A stretch of 64,000 nt of DNA from the NCBI GenBank assembly GCA_963734665.1, contig CAVTIR010000010.1, positions 372,001 through 436,000 on the forward strand, read 5' to 3'. Of the stretch, positions 39,557 to 48,125 are shown one piece after another. The stretch's first letter is position 1; each line of letters opens with the position of its first letter. This DNA is from Trebonia sp963734665. Lineage in GTDB: Bacteria > Actinomycetota > Actinomycetes > Streptosporangiales > Streptosporangiaceae. The notes below the pieces were generated by a model. That model ran no database searches. It was not told the origin of the DNA and was given only the letters and a program-made list of their open reading frames with translations. The position numbers were made by a program, and so were the translations under genes.

Positions 39557-40327
39557 CGTACCGTGGTCGCCGCCCTCGCAGATTGACTTCATGACACCGA
39601 CGGCGGCGACGTCGAAGACGTGCATGGTGAGCGACTGCTCGTTGGCGAGCACGAACGCGCTGGTGTCCATAATCCGGATGTCGGCCGCGAGCGCTTCCTC
39701 GTAGGTGAGGGTGGTGAACCGGCGTGCGTTCGGGTTGTGCTTGGGGTCTGAGTCGTACACGCCGTCCACCCCGTGCTTGGCGACGAGCAGCGCGTCGGCT
39801 TCCAGTTCAAGGGCCCGCTGCACGGCCGGGTAGTCGGTGGTCACGTAGGGCTGGCCGATACCGCCCGCTAGCACGACGATGAAGCCGCGGTCGAGGTGAT
39901 GCATGGCCTTGAGCCGGATGAACGGCTCGGCGACGCTGTGGATCGGCACCGCGGTCATCACCCGGATGTCCGCGTCGGTCCGTGCGGTGAGCGCGCCCCG
40001 CAGCATGAGCGCGTTCATCACCGTGCCGAGCATGCCGATGTTGTCCGCTTCCGCCCGGCTGATCCCCCAGCCATCGGCCATCCGGCCCCGGAAGTAGTTC
40101 CCGCCCCCGACGACGACCGCGACCTGGACGCCGAGGTTGTGCACGGACAGCACCTCGTCAGCGACCCGAGCGAGGCTCGCGGGATCGACACCGGTTGCGG
40201 CGGCCCCCGACAGGGCCTCGCCGCTGAGCTTGACCACTACCCTGCGATACCGCGGCAACGTCAAGGCGCCCCCTCCGTCCCGAGTTTTCCTGGCCACCGT
40301 ATCAGCCCGCACGGCCTCCGTGCTCAT
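39539..40327 (-). CDS. pyrH: Uridylate (UMP) kinase
   Basis: A 262-aa amino-acid-kinase-fold enzyme that phosphorylates UMP. RVVVKLSGEALSG (about 28-40), AVVVGGGNYFRG, ISRAEADNIGMLGTVMNAL and FIVVLAGGIGQPYVTTDY, given in part, are the standard PyrH motifs, with the ALLVAKHGVDGVYDSDP loop. The first 25 or so residues are an extra hydrophilic extension; an internal start is possible. PyrH normally lies in an rpsB-tsf-pyrH-frr cluster, which is absent here, so this may be an additional copy. It converges on the DprE2-like gene. Confidence 0.9.
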   Translation of the reverse strand: MSTEAVRADTVARKTRDGGGALTLPRYRRVVVKLSGEALSGAAATGVDPASLARVADEVLSVHNLGVQVAVVVGGGNYFRGRMADGWGISRAEADNIGMLGTVMNALMLRGALTARTDADIRVMTAVPIHSVAEPFIRLKAMHHLDRGFIVVLAGGIGQPYVTTDYPAVQRALELEADALLVAKHGVDGVYDSDPKHNPNARRFTTLTYEEALAADIRIMDTSAFVLANEQSLTMHVFDVAAVGVMKSICEGGDHGTRITAK

Positions 40328-40468
40328 CGGCCGGTCACCGTGGATGTCTACCGGTTGCCGTAATGTGACGTACCGCGGCGCGTCAGGCTCCGGTCGTTTA
40401 CTCCCGTCTCAGGATTCGCGTCTCTAGGCGGCCCACTTCCCTCCAGTCGTTGAAGGGATCCGGCAGGG

Positions 40469-42154
40469 CTACTCGGTGGAAGTCGGTTTTGTCGTCTGCT
40501 TGGCGTTGGCCCAGCTAGCAGCGATCGTAATATCGGCGATGAACCGGACCTGGCCGCTCGGTGCCCACCGCCGCGTGGCCTCGGTCAGGCAGGCGCCGAC
40601 CAGGTCCGCCGCCTGCTCCGACCGCTCGGCCGGGACGTGCACGAGCAACTCGTCGTGCAGGCAGAGGACGATCTGCGCCCCCAGCGACGCTGTCCTGGCC
40701 CGGACCGTGACGGCCCACATCTTGAACAGCTCGGCAGCCGCGCCCTGCACGACAGCGTTACGGCCGTACCGGCCACGCGCGGCTTCCCTGGCCGAGGACG
40801 CGGCGCCGCGAGACATCCGGAGCAGCCGCCCGCCGTAGGTGCTCAGGTCCCGGCCCGCCCGGGCGGATCGGTCGGCGGCGTCGAGGTAGCCCATCGCGAC
40901 AGGGTAGGTGGTCCGCATCCGCCGGGCCGCGGCCCCGCCGTGGCCGGTTGTCTGCCCGTACATGGCAGCGATCATCGCCACCTTCGCGGTCGGCCGGTCC
41001 ACCCCGAGTTCGGCCGCTACCGGCAGGTACATGTCGGCGGCGGCGGTGGCTGCGGCGAGCGCGGCGTCGCCCGAGACGGCGGCGAGCACCCGGGGCTCGA
41101 TCTGTCCCAGGTCGGCCCGGATGAGCAGGTGCCCGTCTTCGGCGAGCACCGCCCGGCGGAGCACGGCCGGCATGTTGTGCAGGCCGCTGGACGCGGTCAT
41201 GCGACCGGCCGCCCCGTCGCATCCGGTCCACGCGCCGCGTAGCCGCCCGTCGGTTCCCAGGTGCTCATCGAGCCAGGCATAGCCGTAGGTGGTGGCGATC
41301 CGTTCCGCTTTGCGCCATTCGAGTAGCGCGGCGACCAGCGACGAGCGGTCCCTGAACTCTTCGAGCCGCCACGCGCGGGTGTCCGGCACGTCGATCCCGG
41401 CCGCCGCGAGGAGCGACTTCACCTGGACGGGACTGCGCAGGTCGGGGACCATCCCGTCAGGCGCGTGCCGCAGCACGCGCGCGTCTCGCGCGGCCCGGAC
41501 CTCGGCGGCGTCGGCCATCCCGCGCGGCCGCGGCCCGATGATCTCGGTGAGTAGAACCTCCGCCACGGTCCGGTCGACAGGCAGCCCGTCCGCTGACAGC
41601 TCCGCGCACAACAGTTCAGCAGTGGACTCGCAGCGAGCGGTACTGACTCTGGCCCCGCCCGCCTGTTCTTCAAGCCTAGCGAGCTGTAGCCGCGCCGCCT
41701 CAAGCGCCGCCGCCGCCCCGAGCACCGGCGCGTCCGACGCCCCGTCGGCCACACTGAACAGATCAGGCTCACCGGTGGTCGCGGGCACCTCATCAGGCGT
41801 CTCCCCGTGCAGGCAGGCCCACACGTACCCTGGCTCCGCCCGCCACCCGCCGAACAGCAGCCGGTGCACCGCGGCGACATCCCAGCAGGTAGCCAGCCGA
41901 ACCCCGTGCCCAACGAGCAACTGCGCCGTCTCCTGCGACCAAATCACCCAACGAGGGTGAATCTTCTCGTCAGCCACTGCAACGTCCGCGACCGTCCCGC
42001 CCCACTCGCCCCCGTCGACCGCGACACTCGCTGACCCGTCGGCACCCACACTCAGCCCGACGAGTTCCCCCCGTTTTACACCAGCCTCAGGAAGCACCGT
42101 GACAAGGTCGCCCACCCCTTCATTATCTTCATTATCGCCAAACAGTTCGACCAA
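40469..42154 (-). CDS. Family A DNA polymerase (PolA-like, no 5'-nuclease domain)
   Basis: A 561-aa protein with the polymerase core of DNA polymerase I and no 5'-3' nuclease domain. Motif A is IRADLGQIEPRVLAAVSGD (catalytic Asp, usual form D-Y-S-Q-I-E-L-R), motif B is RPTAKVAMIAAMYG (R-x3-K-x6-Y-G) and motif C is IVLCLHDELLVHVP (H-D-E). The N-terminal half (about 1-170) sits where a 3'-5' exonuclease would be, but I do not see its full acidic set, so proofreading is doubtful. Actinomycetes carry such a second PolA-like enzyme, usually annotated as a bifunctional exonuclease/polymerase; a repair role is likely. Confidence 0.85.
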   Translation of the reverse strand: MVELFGDNEDNEGVGDLVTVLPEAGVKRGELVGLSVGADGSASVAVDGGEWGGTVADVAVADEKIHPRWVIWSQETAQLLVGHGVRLATCWDVAAVHRLLFGGWRAEPGYVWACLHGETPDEVPATTGEPDLFSVADGASDAPVLGAAAALEAARLQLARLEEQAGGARVSTARCESTAELLCAELSADGLPVDRTVAEVLLTEIIGPRPRGMADAAEVRAARDARVLRHAPDGMVPDLRSPVQVKSLLAAAGIDVPDTRAWRLEEFRDRSSLVAALLEWRKAERIATTYGYAWLDEHLGTDGRLRGAWTGCDGAAGRMTASSGLHNMPAVLRRAVLAEDGHLLIRADLGQIEPRVLAAVSGDAALAAATAAADMYLPVAAELGVDRPTAKVAMIAAMYGQTTGHGGAAARRMRTTYPVAMGYLDAADRSARAGRDLSTYGGRLLRMSRGAASSAREAARGRYGRNAVVQGAAAELFKMWAVTVRARTASLGAQIVLCLHDELLVHVPAERSEQAADLVGACLTEATRRWAPSGQVRFIADITIAASWANAKQTTKPTSTE

Positions 42155-42229
42155 TCTACGCTGCCCGCCACTGCGAACTGAACCAGCAGTAAGCGTGGCT
42201 ACCGCCCGTCGCGGAGACCTGGATGCCGG

Positions 42230-42949
42230 TTAGCAGGCACGAAGCGGCACGGTCGTAATCGAGCATGCATGTCCGTCGTCTTGCGCGGCGGTGTGCCGAG
42301 GAGCGTGCACGCCGCCGTAGTTCGCCGCGCCGAGCGCGACGACCAGGATCAGGCCCGCGCCGACCAGCACGGGGAACCGCGCCCGCGCCCGGCTGCGCGC
42401 AGGCGGCGGTATGCTCCCGACCGCGACCTGTCGCCTCGCCGCCCGCACGCCCTGGTATCCAGCTGCCAGCAGGAATAGCGGCGTGCAGCCGATGATGAAG
42501 AAGTCCGCGACGTTGTAGTAGTACCCGCCGATGTGGATGAAATCGACCACGCCGCGGACGCTGCCTGGCGCGGTCCAGTAGTGGAGTCCAAGCCGGTCCA
42601 GCAGGTTACTGACCCATCCGCCGGTCATCAGGGCGCCGAGAACGATGACGAAGGCAGGCGCCCGGAAGCGCGCCAGGACCCATACAGCGATGCTCAGCAG
42701 CCCGACGTCCAGCAGGTCGAGCAGTGCCCCCGTGACCGGGTGGGCGTACCACGAGCCGATCGCGGGCCCGACGAGGATGTCGCCGCCGGAGTTGATCCTG
42801 GTCCACGAGACGTGCCGCCAGGCCCACCACTTGGCCGCCTGATCCAGCAGGACCACCATGGCAATCATGGTCACCACCACTGCGCTCTGCCTGGTTCTGT
42901 CCTGCCGTCCCGCAGTGCGTGGCCGAACGGCAGAATCTGCAGAAGGCAT
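42230..42949 (-). CDS. LspA-like signal peptidase II family protein
   Basis: A 239-aa membrane protein from ATG 42949; an in-frame start at 43039 is possible but its extra 30 residues look like repeat-derived sequence. VVLLDQAAKWWAW matches the D-Q-x-x-K motif of TM1, GGWVSNLLDRLGL holds catalytic Asp 1 (G-G-x-x-x-N-x-x-D-R) and YYNVADFFIIG holds catalytic Asp 2 (F-N-x-A-D). LspA cleaves prolipoproteins. The sequence between TM1 and TM2 differs from typical LspA and there is a long C-terminal tail with an extra hydrophobic helix, so it may be a second, divergent family member. Confidence 0.75.
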   Translation of the reverse strand: MPSADSAVRPRTAGRQDRTRQSAVVVTMIAMVVLLDQAAKWWAWRHVSWTRINSGGDILVGPAIGSWYAHPVTGALLDLLDVGLLSIAVWVLARFRAPAFVIVLGALMTGGWVSNLLDRLGLHYWTAPGSVRGVVDFIHIGGYYYNVADFFIIGCTPLFLLAAGYQGVRAARRQVAVGSIPPPARSRARARFPVLVGAGLILVVALGAANYGGVHAPRHTAAQDDGHACSITTVPLRAC

Positions 42950-43548
42950 GTGGCCGGGCTGGGTAAGGCGGCGCGAGTCCTGAGGCACATCTCGGAACGA
43001 TAACATAAATGTCACGTCAATATAACGCAACCCCCCCATACCTGCCCTCGCTGGCCAGAGAGGGAGCGGCCGGCCTGCTTTTGCGCCAAAGGCGCGGTGC
43101 TACACCCAGCTTTTGCGCCAGAGCGCATGCGGGGGTGTGGGCTGTCTCCGCATAGTGGGCGGACCGCGGAATGGGTGTCGGCCGCCTCGCGGTCCCTGCA
43201 TCCGTTGGCGGCTGGACACGCAATGCTTTGCGCCGAAGGCGCTTCGGGGGGTGTGGGGGGTCGTCCCCCCACAGTGAACACAACACGGGAAGACGGCCGC
43301 AGACCGTCGAACACGGTAAGGCGGACGCCTGGCCCGGTTAGGACGGGGGAATTTGCCGGACCAGGCGCCGCGGCGCCCGGATGGCCGGGGAAACCAGCCG
43401 GGCGCGGCCGGGCGGTTGGAGCGGGAACTCACCGCCTGGCGACCTGCCGCGGGGGAGCGTTCCCCCGCGAAATCGATTGTGTATGAGAACGCAACGGCCG
43501 TGACTACAAGTTACTGATGGGTATCCGACCTTATGGCTGCTGTGCCCT
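42950..43548. repeat. Intergenic region with dispersed-repeat copies
   Basis: No gene is accepted here. CTTTTGCGCCAAAGGCGCG (about 43077), CTTTTGCGCCAGAGCGCAT (about 43110) and CTTTGCGCCGAAGGCGC (about 43226) are three versions of one element. Two are followed by GGGGTGTGGG, and the last continues to GGGGGGTCGTCCCCCC at 43255-43270. Read on the minus strand this last copy is GTTGTG...GGGGGGACGACCCCCCACACCCCC, the core of the dispersed palindromic family seen at 47.5, 58.3, 60.7, 61.7, 62.2 and 63.6 kb. Confidence 0.7.
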
Positions 43549-44400
43549 TTACCAACAGCGTAGCGCGCCGTCAAGTGCTGTGGCGTACGCCCCGGCCACC
43601 CGTAACAACCGTTGCGCGCCATCGGCGAGATGGGCAAGCACCTCGTCGTGCAGATGGCCGTTGGTGCAGACGACGCTCCCGCCATCGGGGGTGGCGACGC
43701 CGTCGAGGCTCGTGAACCGGCCGCCCGCCTCTTGCACGATCACCTGCAGCGCCGCCAAGTCCCACAGCGAAACGTCAGGTTCCGCCGAGATGTCCACCGC
43801 ACCCTCAGCAACCAGCATATGCGACCAGAAGTCACCAAACCCTCGGGTTCGCCAGACCGCCCGGCTCAACGCGAGGAATCCGTCGAGCCTGCCCGACTCC
43901 GCCCAGCCGCCGACGCCTGAGTAAGAGAAGGAGGCGTCGGACAGCTTGGTGACCTGGGAGACCCGGCACCGGGAGGCCTTGGTCAGCGATCGGCCGGTCC
44001 AGGCACCGTCGCCTGCGGCGGCCCACCAGCGGTGCCCGAGTGCGGGGGCGGTGACCACGCCAACGACCACGTCATCCCCGTCCATCAGCCCGATGAGCGT
44101 GGCCCAGACAGGGACGCCGCGGATGTAGTTCTTCGTGGCGTCGATCGGATCGAGCACCCAGCGCCGTGGTCCGGTGCCCGTTTGGCCAGATTCCTCGCCG
44201 AGCACGGCATCCCGCGGCCGCGATCTGCGCAGGATATTGCGGAGCGACTCCTCGGTGGCCCGGTCGGCGTCGGAGACCGGGGTGAGGTCCGGCTTGGTCT
44301 CCACCCGTAGGTCAAGTGCGCGGAATCGCTTCGTGGTGATGTCATCAGCGGCGTCAGCGAGGACGTGCGCGAACCGCAGGTCGTCGTCATAGCTTCCCAC
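43549..44400 (-). CDS. hisN: Histidinol-phosphatase, inositol monophosphatase family
   Basis: A 283-aa enzyme of the IMPase fold. VLGEESG (metal Glu), WVLDPIDATKNYIRG (D-P-I-D-A-T-K-N replaces the general D-P-I-D-G-T) and SLWDLAALQVIVQEAGG (W-D-x-A-A) are present. The D-P-I-D-A-T-K-N form and the start SYDDDLRFAHVLADAADD match actinobacterial HisN, which makes histidinol from histidinol phosphate. GTG 44400 is chosen because the conserved N-terminus starts there, although the frame stays open upstream. It is divergent from a DUF2087 gene. Confidence 0.88.
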   Translation of the reverse strand: MGSYDDDLRFAHVLADAADDITTKRFRALDLRVETKPDLTPVSDADRATEESLRNILRRSRPRDAVLGEESGQTGTGPRRWVLDPIDATKNYIRGVPVWATLIGLMDGDDVVVGVVTAPALGHRWWAAAGDGAWTGRSLTKASRCRVSQVTKLSDASFSYSGVGGWAESGRLDGFLALSRAVWRTRGFGDFWSHMLVAEGAVDISAEPDVSLWDLAALQVIVQEAGGRFTSLDGVATPDGGSVVCTNGHLHDEVLAHLADGAQRLLRVAGAYATALDGALRCW

Positions 44401-44490
44401 CCGCGAAACGCTACAGGTACCGCCATCCGCTGACCAGCGCAGGATCGGAACGGACGCGATCCGACCCATGGGTGGGACATAATCACCCTG

Positions 44491-44775
44491 ATGAATACGT
44501 TCGGTGACCTGCCAAGTCAGTTGCGGCCCTACATACGGGACGGCCGGATCTCGGTCATCCCGGCCAAGCGCGCGGCGCGCCTGCTCCTTCTCGACGTGGT
44601 GGCGCAGGCCTTCGAGCCGGGCCGCCGCTACCCGGAAGTCGCCGTCAACGAGATCCTCAAGGCCCTCTACGACGACCATGCTGCGCTTCGCCGCTACCTG
44701 GTCGACGAGGATCTCCTCTCCCGCACTCCGGACGGCACCTACTGGCGCTCCGGCGGTACCGTCCCGGTCAGCTAG
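44491..44775 (+). CDS. DUF2087-domain protein
   Basis: A 94-aa protein. RISVIPAKRAARLLLLDVVAQAFEPGRRYPEVAVNEILKALYDDHAALRRYLVDEDLLSR, cited by position (about 19-78), is the DUF2087 pattern: a short winged-helix-like domain with G-R-x-Y-x-E-x-x-V-N and D-D-x-A-x-L-R-R-Y-L-V-D. The family is thought to be regulatory, and some members are fused to ArsR-type domains. ATG 44491 fits the domain start. Confidence 0.8.
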   Translation: MNTFGDLPSQLRPYIRDGRISVIPAKRAARLLLLDVVAQAFEPGRRYPEVAVNEILKALYDDHAALRRYLVDEDLLSRTPDGTYWRSGGTVPVS

Positions 44776-44796
44776 TCAGGAAGTCGGCCCGGTCAG

Positions 44797-45804
44797 CTAA
44801 TCGGCGGACTCGCGGCTGCGCAGGAGGCGGCGGAGGGACTCCAGGCGGGGAGTCGCGTCGTGCGCCGCCGCCCACTCGTCCAGGGCGCAGCCCGCGGACA
44901 GGTGGTCGCAACCCGGCGGGCAGGCAGCCGTCCCCTCGGCCAGGTCGCCGAACGCCTCGACGACCCGGTCCGCCGTCACGTGGCCAAGCCCGAAGCCGCG
45001 CACGCCGGGGGTGTCGATCAGCCAGCCGGAATCGTCAGGCAGGCGCAGCGCGATCGCGGACGACGACGTGTGCCGCCCCTTGCCAGTCACGGCGTTGACC
45101 TGGCCGACCGCCCGGCCCGCGTCCGGCACGAGTGCGTTGACCAGCGACGACTTACCCACGCCCGACTGGCCGATGAGCACGCTGATCCGGCCGTCAACCG
45201 CCTTGCGCAGCCGGGTCAGCGTCTGGGCGGGCAACGGCTGCCTGGTGGTCAGCATCGGGATCGCGAGCGGCCGGTAGAACGCGCGGAGCTTCCTTGGCGC
45301 GGCCAGATCGGACTTGGTCAGCACAAGCAGCGGATCGAGGCCCGCGTCGTAGGCGGCGACGAGGCACCGGTCGATGAAGCGCGTCTTGGGTTCCGGGTCG
45401 GCAAGCGCGGAGACGATGACCATCTGGTCCGCGTTCGCCACGACGACCCGTTCCAGCGGGTCGCTGTCGTCGGGGGAGCGGCGCAGCACGCTGGTCCGCT
45501 CCTCGACCCGGACGATCCTGGCGAGGCTGCCGGTCGACCCTGATGTGTCGCCCGCCAGCGCTACCCGGTCTCCGACGACGACGGAGCCCTTGCCGAGTTC
45601 GCGTGCCTTCATCGCCGTAACGAGCCGTCCGCCATCGGCATCGGAATCCTCAAGCACGCACCCGTAACGGCCCCGGTCGACGCTGACGACGAATCCCTCG
45701 GGCGCGGACTCGTGTGCCGGGCGCCGCCGGGTGCGCGGCTTGGAGCCGCGGCCCGCGCGGACCCGGACGTCGTCCTCGTCGCGGTAAGACGACGGCTGCC
45801 TCAG
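44797..45804 (-). CDS. rsgA: Ribosome small-subunit-dependent GTPase A, probable CTG start
   Basis: A 335-aa circularly permuted GTPase that matures the 30S subunit. G4 LTKSD comes first, then G1 GQSGVGKSSLVN and G3 IDTPGVRGFGL, followed by a Cys/His zinc segment (CPPGCDHLSAGCALDEW). No ATG, GTG or TTG lies early enough: the family N-terminus (RDEDDVRVRAGRG and an OB-fold strand FVVSVDRGRYGCV) is encoded upstream of the first standard start at 45657. The frame opens at CTG 45804, which overlaps the aroA TGA as CTGA, exactly where an ATGA or GTGA coupling would be. I infer a rare CTG start or reinitiation there. Confidence 0.85.
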   Translation of the reverse strand: MRQPSSYRDEDDVRVRAGRGSKPRTRRRPAHESAPEGFVVSVDRGRYGCVLEDSDADGGRLVTAMKARELGKGSVVVGDRVALAGDTSGSTGSLARIVRVEERTSVLRRSPDDSDPLERVVVANADQMVIVSALADPEPKTRFIDRCLVAAYDAGLDPLLVLTKSDLAAPRKLRAFYRPLAIPMLTTRQPLPAQTLTRLRKAVDGRISVLIGQSGVGKSSLVNALVPDAGRAVGQVNAVTGKGRHTSSSAIALRLPDDSGWLIDTPGVRGFGLGHVTADRVVEAFGDLAEGTAACPPGCDHLSAGCALDEWAAAHDATPRLESLRRLLRSRESAD

Positions 45805-47105
45805 GAGTCATCCCCCCGGACGAGACTCTCCCAGAGCGCGGTGAAGTCCGGGAAGGTCTTGCCTACTGTGGCCACGTTCAGCACCTCGATGCCGGGCACG
45901 CCAAGGCCGAGCACGGCCCCTGCCATGACCATCCGGTGGTCGTCGTAGCTCTCGAACGCGTGCCCGTCGGGCACGCGCAGCGGTCGGGGCGTCACCGACA
46001 GCCCGTCCGGCATTTCTGTCACGTCGCCGCCGAGCGCGTTGATCTCTTTGGCGATCGCGGCCAGCCGGTCGGTCTCCTGCGCGCGGGTGTGCCCGACGCC
46101 CGTGAACGTCGACGCACCGGACGCGAGCGCCGCGACCGAGGTGAGCGGCAGGCAGAGCTCCGGGATGTCACGCAGGTCCGCGTCGATCCCGTTGATCACA
46201 CCGGACCCGGTGACGGTCAGGCCGGAATCGCCGCGCGAGACCGAGCCGCCCAGCTGAGTGATCACATCCAGGATCGCGTCCGCTGCCTGCAGCGAGACCA
46301 GAGGCCAGTCGCGGATCGTCACCGACCCGCCGGTGACCAGCGCGGCCGCCAGGAACGGCCCCGCGTTGGACAGGTCGGGCTCCACGGTGAAGTCCCCGAG
46401 GTTCAGTCGTCCGGGCCTGACCACCCAGTGGTCAGGGCGTGCGCCGGCACCGACCTCAACGGACGCCCCGGCGTCGCGGAGCATCCGGACGGTCATCTCG
46501 ATGTGCGGCAGCGACGGCACCGGGGGCCCGGAGTGCCGCACATCGACGCCGTCCGTGAACCGCGGTGCGGCCAGCAGCAGCCCGGAGACCAGCTGCGATG
46601 ACCCTGAGGCGTCCAGTGTCACCGGCCCGCCCTGCACGCTTCCCGTGCCGTGCACGGTGAAGGGCAGCGCACCGCGCCCGCCGTCTTCGATCGACACGCC
46701 GAGCGAGCGCAGCGCGGACAGCAGCGCGCCCACCGGCCGCTCCCGCGCTCGGGGATCCCCATCGAACGCGACGGCCGCCGGGGTCAGCGCCGCCACCGCC
46801 GGCAGGAATCGCATGACCGTCCCCGCGTTGCCCACGTCGACGCTCACCGTCGCGCCGGCAGCGGGGGCGCCGGGTTGGAAGCCGACGTCCGTTCCGCGGG
46901 AGTGGATGGTGCAGCCGAGGGCATGTAGTGCCCCGATGGCGAGTGAGGTGTCGCGGGCCTTCAAAACGCCGCGTACCACCGACGGCGAGTCGCTCAGCGC
47001 CGCCAGGATGAGGGCACGATTGGTAATCGACTTCGAACCGGGCAGCCGCAGCGTTGCGCGCACCGGTCCTTGCGCCGCGGGGGCGCGCCAGCGTCCGGAG
47101 TCCAT
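45801..47105 (-). CDS. aroA: 3-phosphoshikimate 1-carboxyvinyltransferase (EPSP synthase)
   Basis: A 434-aa enzyme of the shikimate pathway joining PEP to shikimate 3-phosphate. LPGSKSITNRALILAAL (about 22-38), VGNAGTVMRFLPA, ASGSSQLVSGLLLAAPRF, RAQETDRLAAIAKE and FESYDDHRMVMAGAVLGL are the standard motifs. ATG 47105 gives the usual N-terminus; an in-frame ATG at 47153 would add 16 residues. Its TGA overlaps the presumed CTG start of rsgA, so the two genes are probably cotranscribed. Confidence 0.93.
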   Translation of the reverse strand: MDSGRWRAPAAQGPVRATLRLPGSKSITNRALILAALSDSPSVVRGVLKARDTSLAIGALHALGCTIHSRGTDVGFQPGAPAAGATVSVDVGNAGTVMRFLPAVAALTPAAVAFDGDPRARERPVGALLSALRSLGVSIEDGGRGALPFTVHGTGSVQGGPVTLDASGSSQLVSGLLLAAPRFTDGVDVRHSGPPVPSLPHIEMTVRMLRDAGASVEVGAGARPDHWVVRPGRLNLGDFTVEPDLSNAGPFLAAALVTGGSVTIRDWPLVSLQAADAILDVITQLGGSVSRGDSGLTVTGSGVINGIDADLRDIPELCLPLTSVAALASGASTFTGVGHTRAQETDRLAAIAKEINALGGDVTEMPDGLSVTPRPLRVPDGHAFESYDDHRMVMAGAVLGLGVPGIEVLNVATVGKTFPDFTALWESLVRGDDS

Positions 47106-47291
47106 AGCCTTGAGGGTATCGGCTGACGCGGAGTGGCGGATGAATCCATTCATCCTGATGACCAGGTCCGAGATACCTTCAGGCCAGCGGCAGGATGAAA
47201 GGATTCACAGGGAGCGTGCCGCGTTTGCCGGTGTCGTTTTGCGGTTAAGAAGCATCAATCGGCTTGTACCGGGCCATAAGGGGAAGGGTGC

Positions 47292-48098
47292 ATGTGCGGT
47301 CGGTTCGTCTCAGCTCGTAAGCGGCTTGAGCTCCTCGAAGAGTTCGCCGCTACGCGTGACGCCGTGGCCGCCGACCGTGACCCGGACTACAACGTCGCGC
47401 CGACGAAGCGGATCTACACGGTACTCGAGCGTAACCCGGACGTTCGATACGATCGCGCTTCCCCACCGGACGTCCCCTCGGGGGGTACGGGGGGGCGCCC
47501 CCCCGGGGGACAACAGCGAGAGCTGAGGCTGGTCCGGTGGGGCCTGGTGCCCAACTGGGCCAAGGACACCTCCGGCGGCGCCCGGTTGATCAACGCGCGC
47601 TCTGAGACGGTCGCGGTCAAGCCCGCGTTCCGCGCCGCGTTCGCGAAGCGCCGCTGCCTGATCCCAGCGGACGGCTACTACGAGTGGATGACGGAAGGGA
47701 AAGCCAAGAAGCCCTTCTACATCTACCGGGCAGATGGCGGCCTCCTCGCCTTCGCCGGCATTTACGAGTTGTGGCGGAACTCGCAGGTCCCTGACGACCA
47801 CGAGGACGCCTGGTACTGGTCGGCGTCGATCATCACGACGCAGGCCACCGATGACATCGGCCAGATCCATGACAGGACGCCGATGGTTATCGCTCCGGAG
47901 AGCTGGACAGACTGGCTCGATCCGGCAAACAACGAGAGGGAATCGCTGCTCGCGGTCATGCGCCCAGCGACGACCTCGGGGTCGGGCGGCCTGACGTCCT
48001 ACCCAGTTTCGACGGCCGTCAACACCGTGCGGAACAACGGCCCGTCTCTGATCGAACCTCTCGGTGATGAGGAGCCGCCCGGTTCGTCCCTTTTCTGA
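47292..48098 (+). CDS. SRAP-domain (HMCES/YedK) protein with an in-frame repeat insertion
   Basis: A 268-aa SRAP protein, which forms a covalent link with abasic sites in single-stranded DNA. Catalytic Cys2 (MCGRF), Asn34 in DYNVAPT, the Glu of GYYEWM and the His of IHDRTPMVI are all present, so activity is expected. Residues about 56-75 (ASPPDVPSGGTGGRPPGGQQ) are Pro/Gly-rich and lie between the DYNVAPT strand and VRWGLVPNWA. They are encoded by a copy of the dispersed G/C palindrome at 47459-47519, inserted without changing the frame. Outside this loop the length matches the family. Confidence 0.9.
   Translation: MCGRFVSARKRLELLEEFAATRDAVAADRDPDYNVAPTKRIYTVLERNPDVRYDRASPPDVPSGGTGGRPPGGQQRELRLVRWGLVPNWAKDTSGGARLINARSETVAVKPAFRAAFAKRRCLIPADGYYEWMTEGKAKKPFYIYRADGGLLAFAGIYELWRNSQVPDDHEDAWYWSASIITTQATDDIGQIHDRTPMVIAPESWTDWLDPANNERESLLAVMRPATTSGSGGLTSYPVSTAVNTVRNNGPSLIEPLGDEEPPGSSLF
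47459..47519 (-). repeat. Dispersed palindromic repeat inside the SRAP gene
   Basis: Read on the minus strand it contains GTTGTCCCCCGGGGGGGCGC and then CCCCCCCGTACCCCCCGAGG, the same core as the intergenic copies. The centre GGGGGGGCGCCCCCCC is a perfect palindrome. It adds about 20 codons in frame. Confidence 0.75.
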
Positions 48099-48125
48099 CC
48101 CTCCCTTCACCTCCGAGGATCGCCG

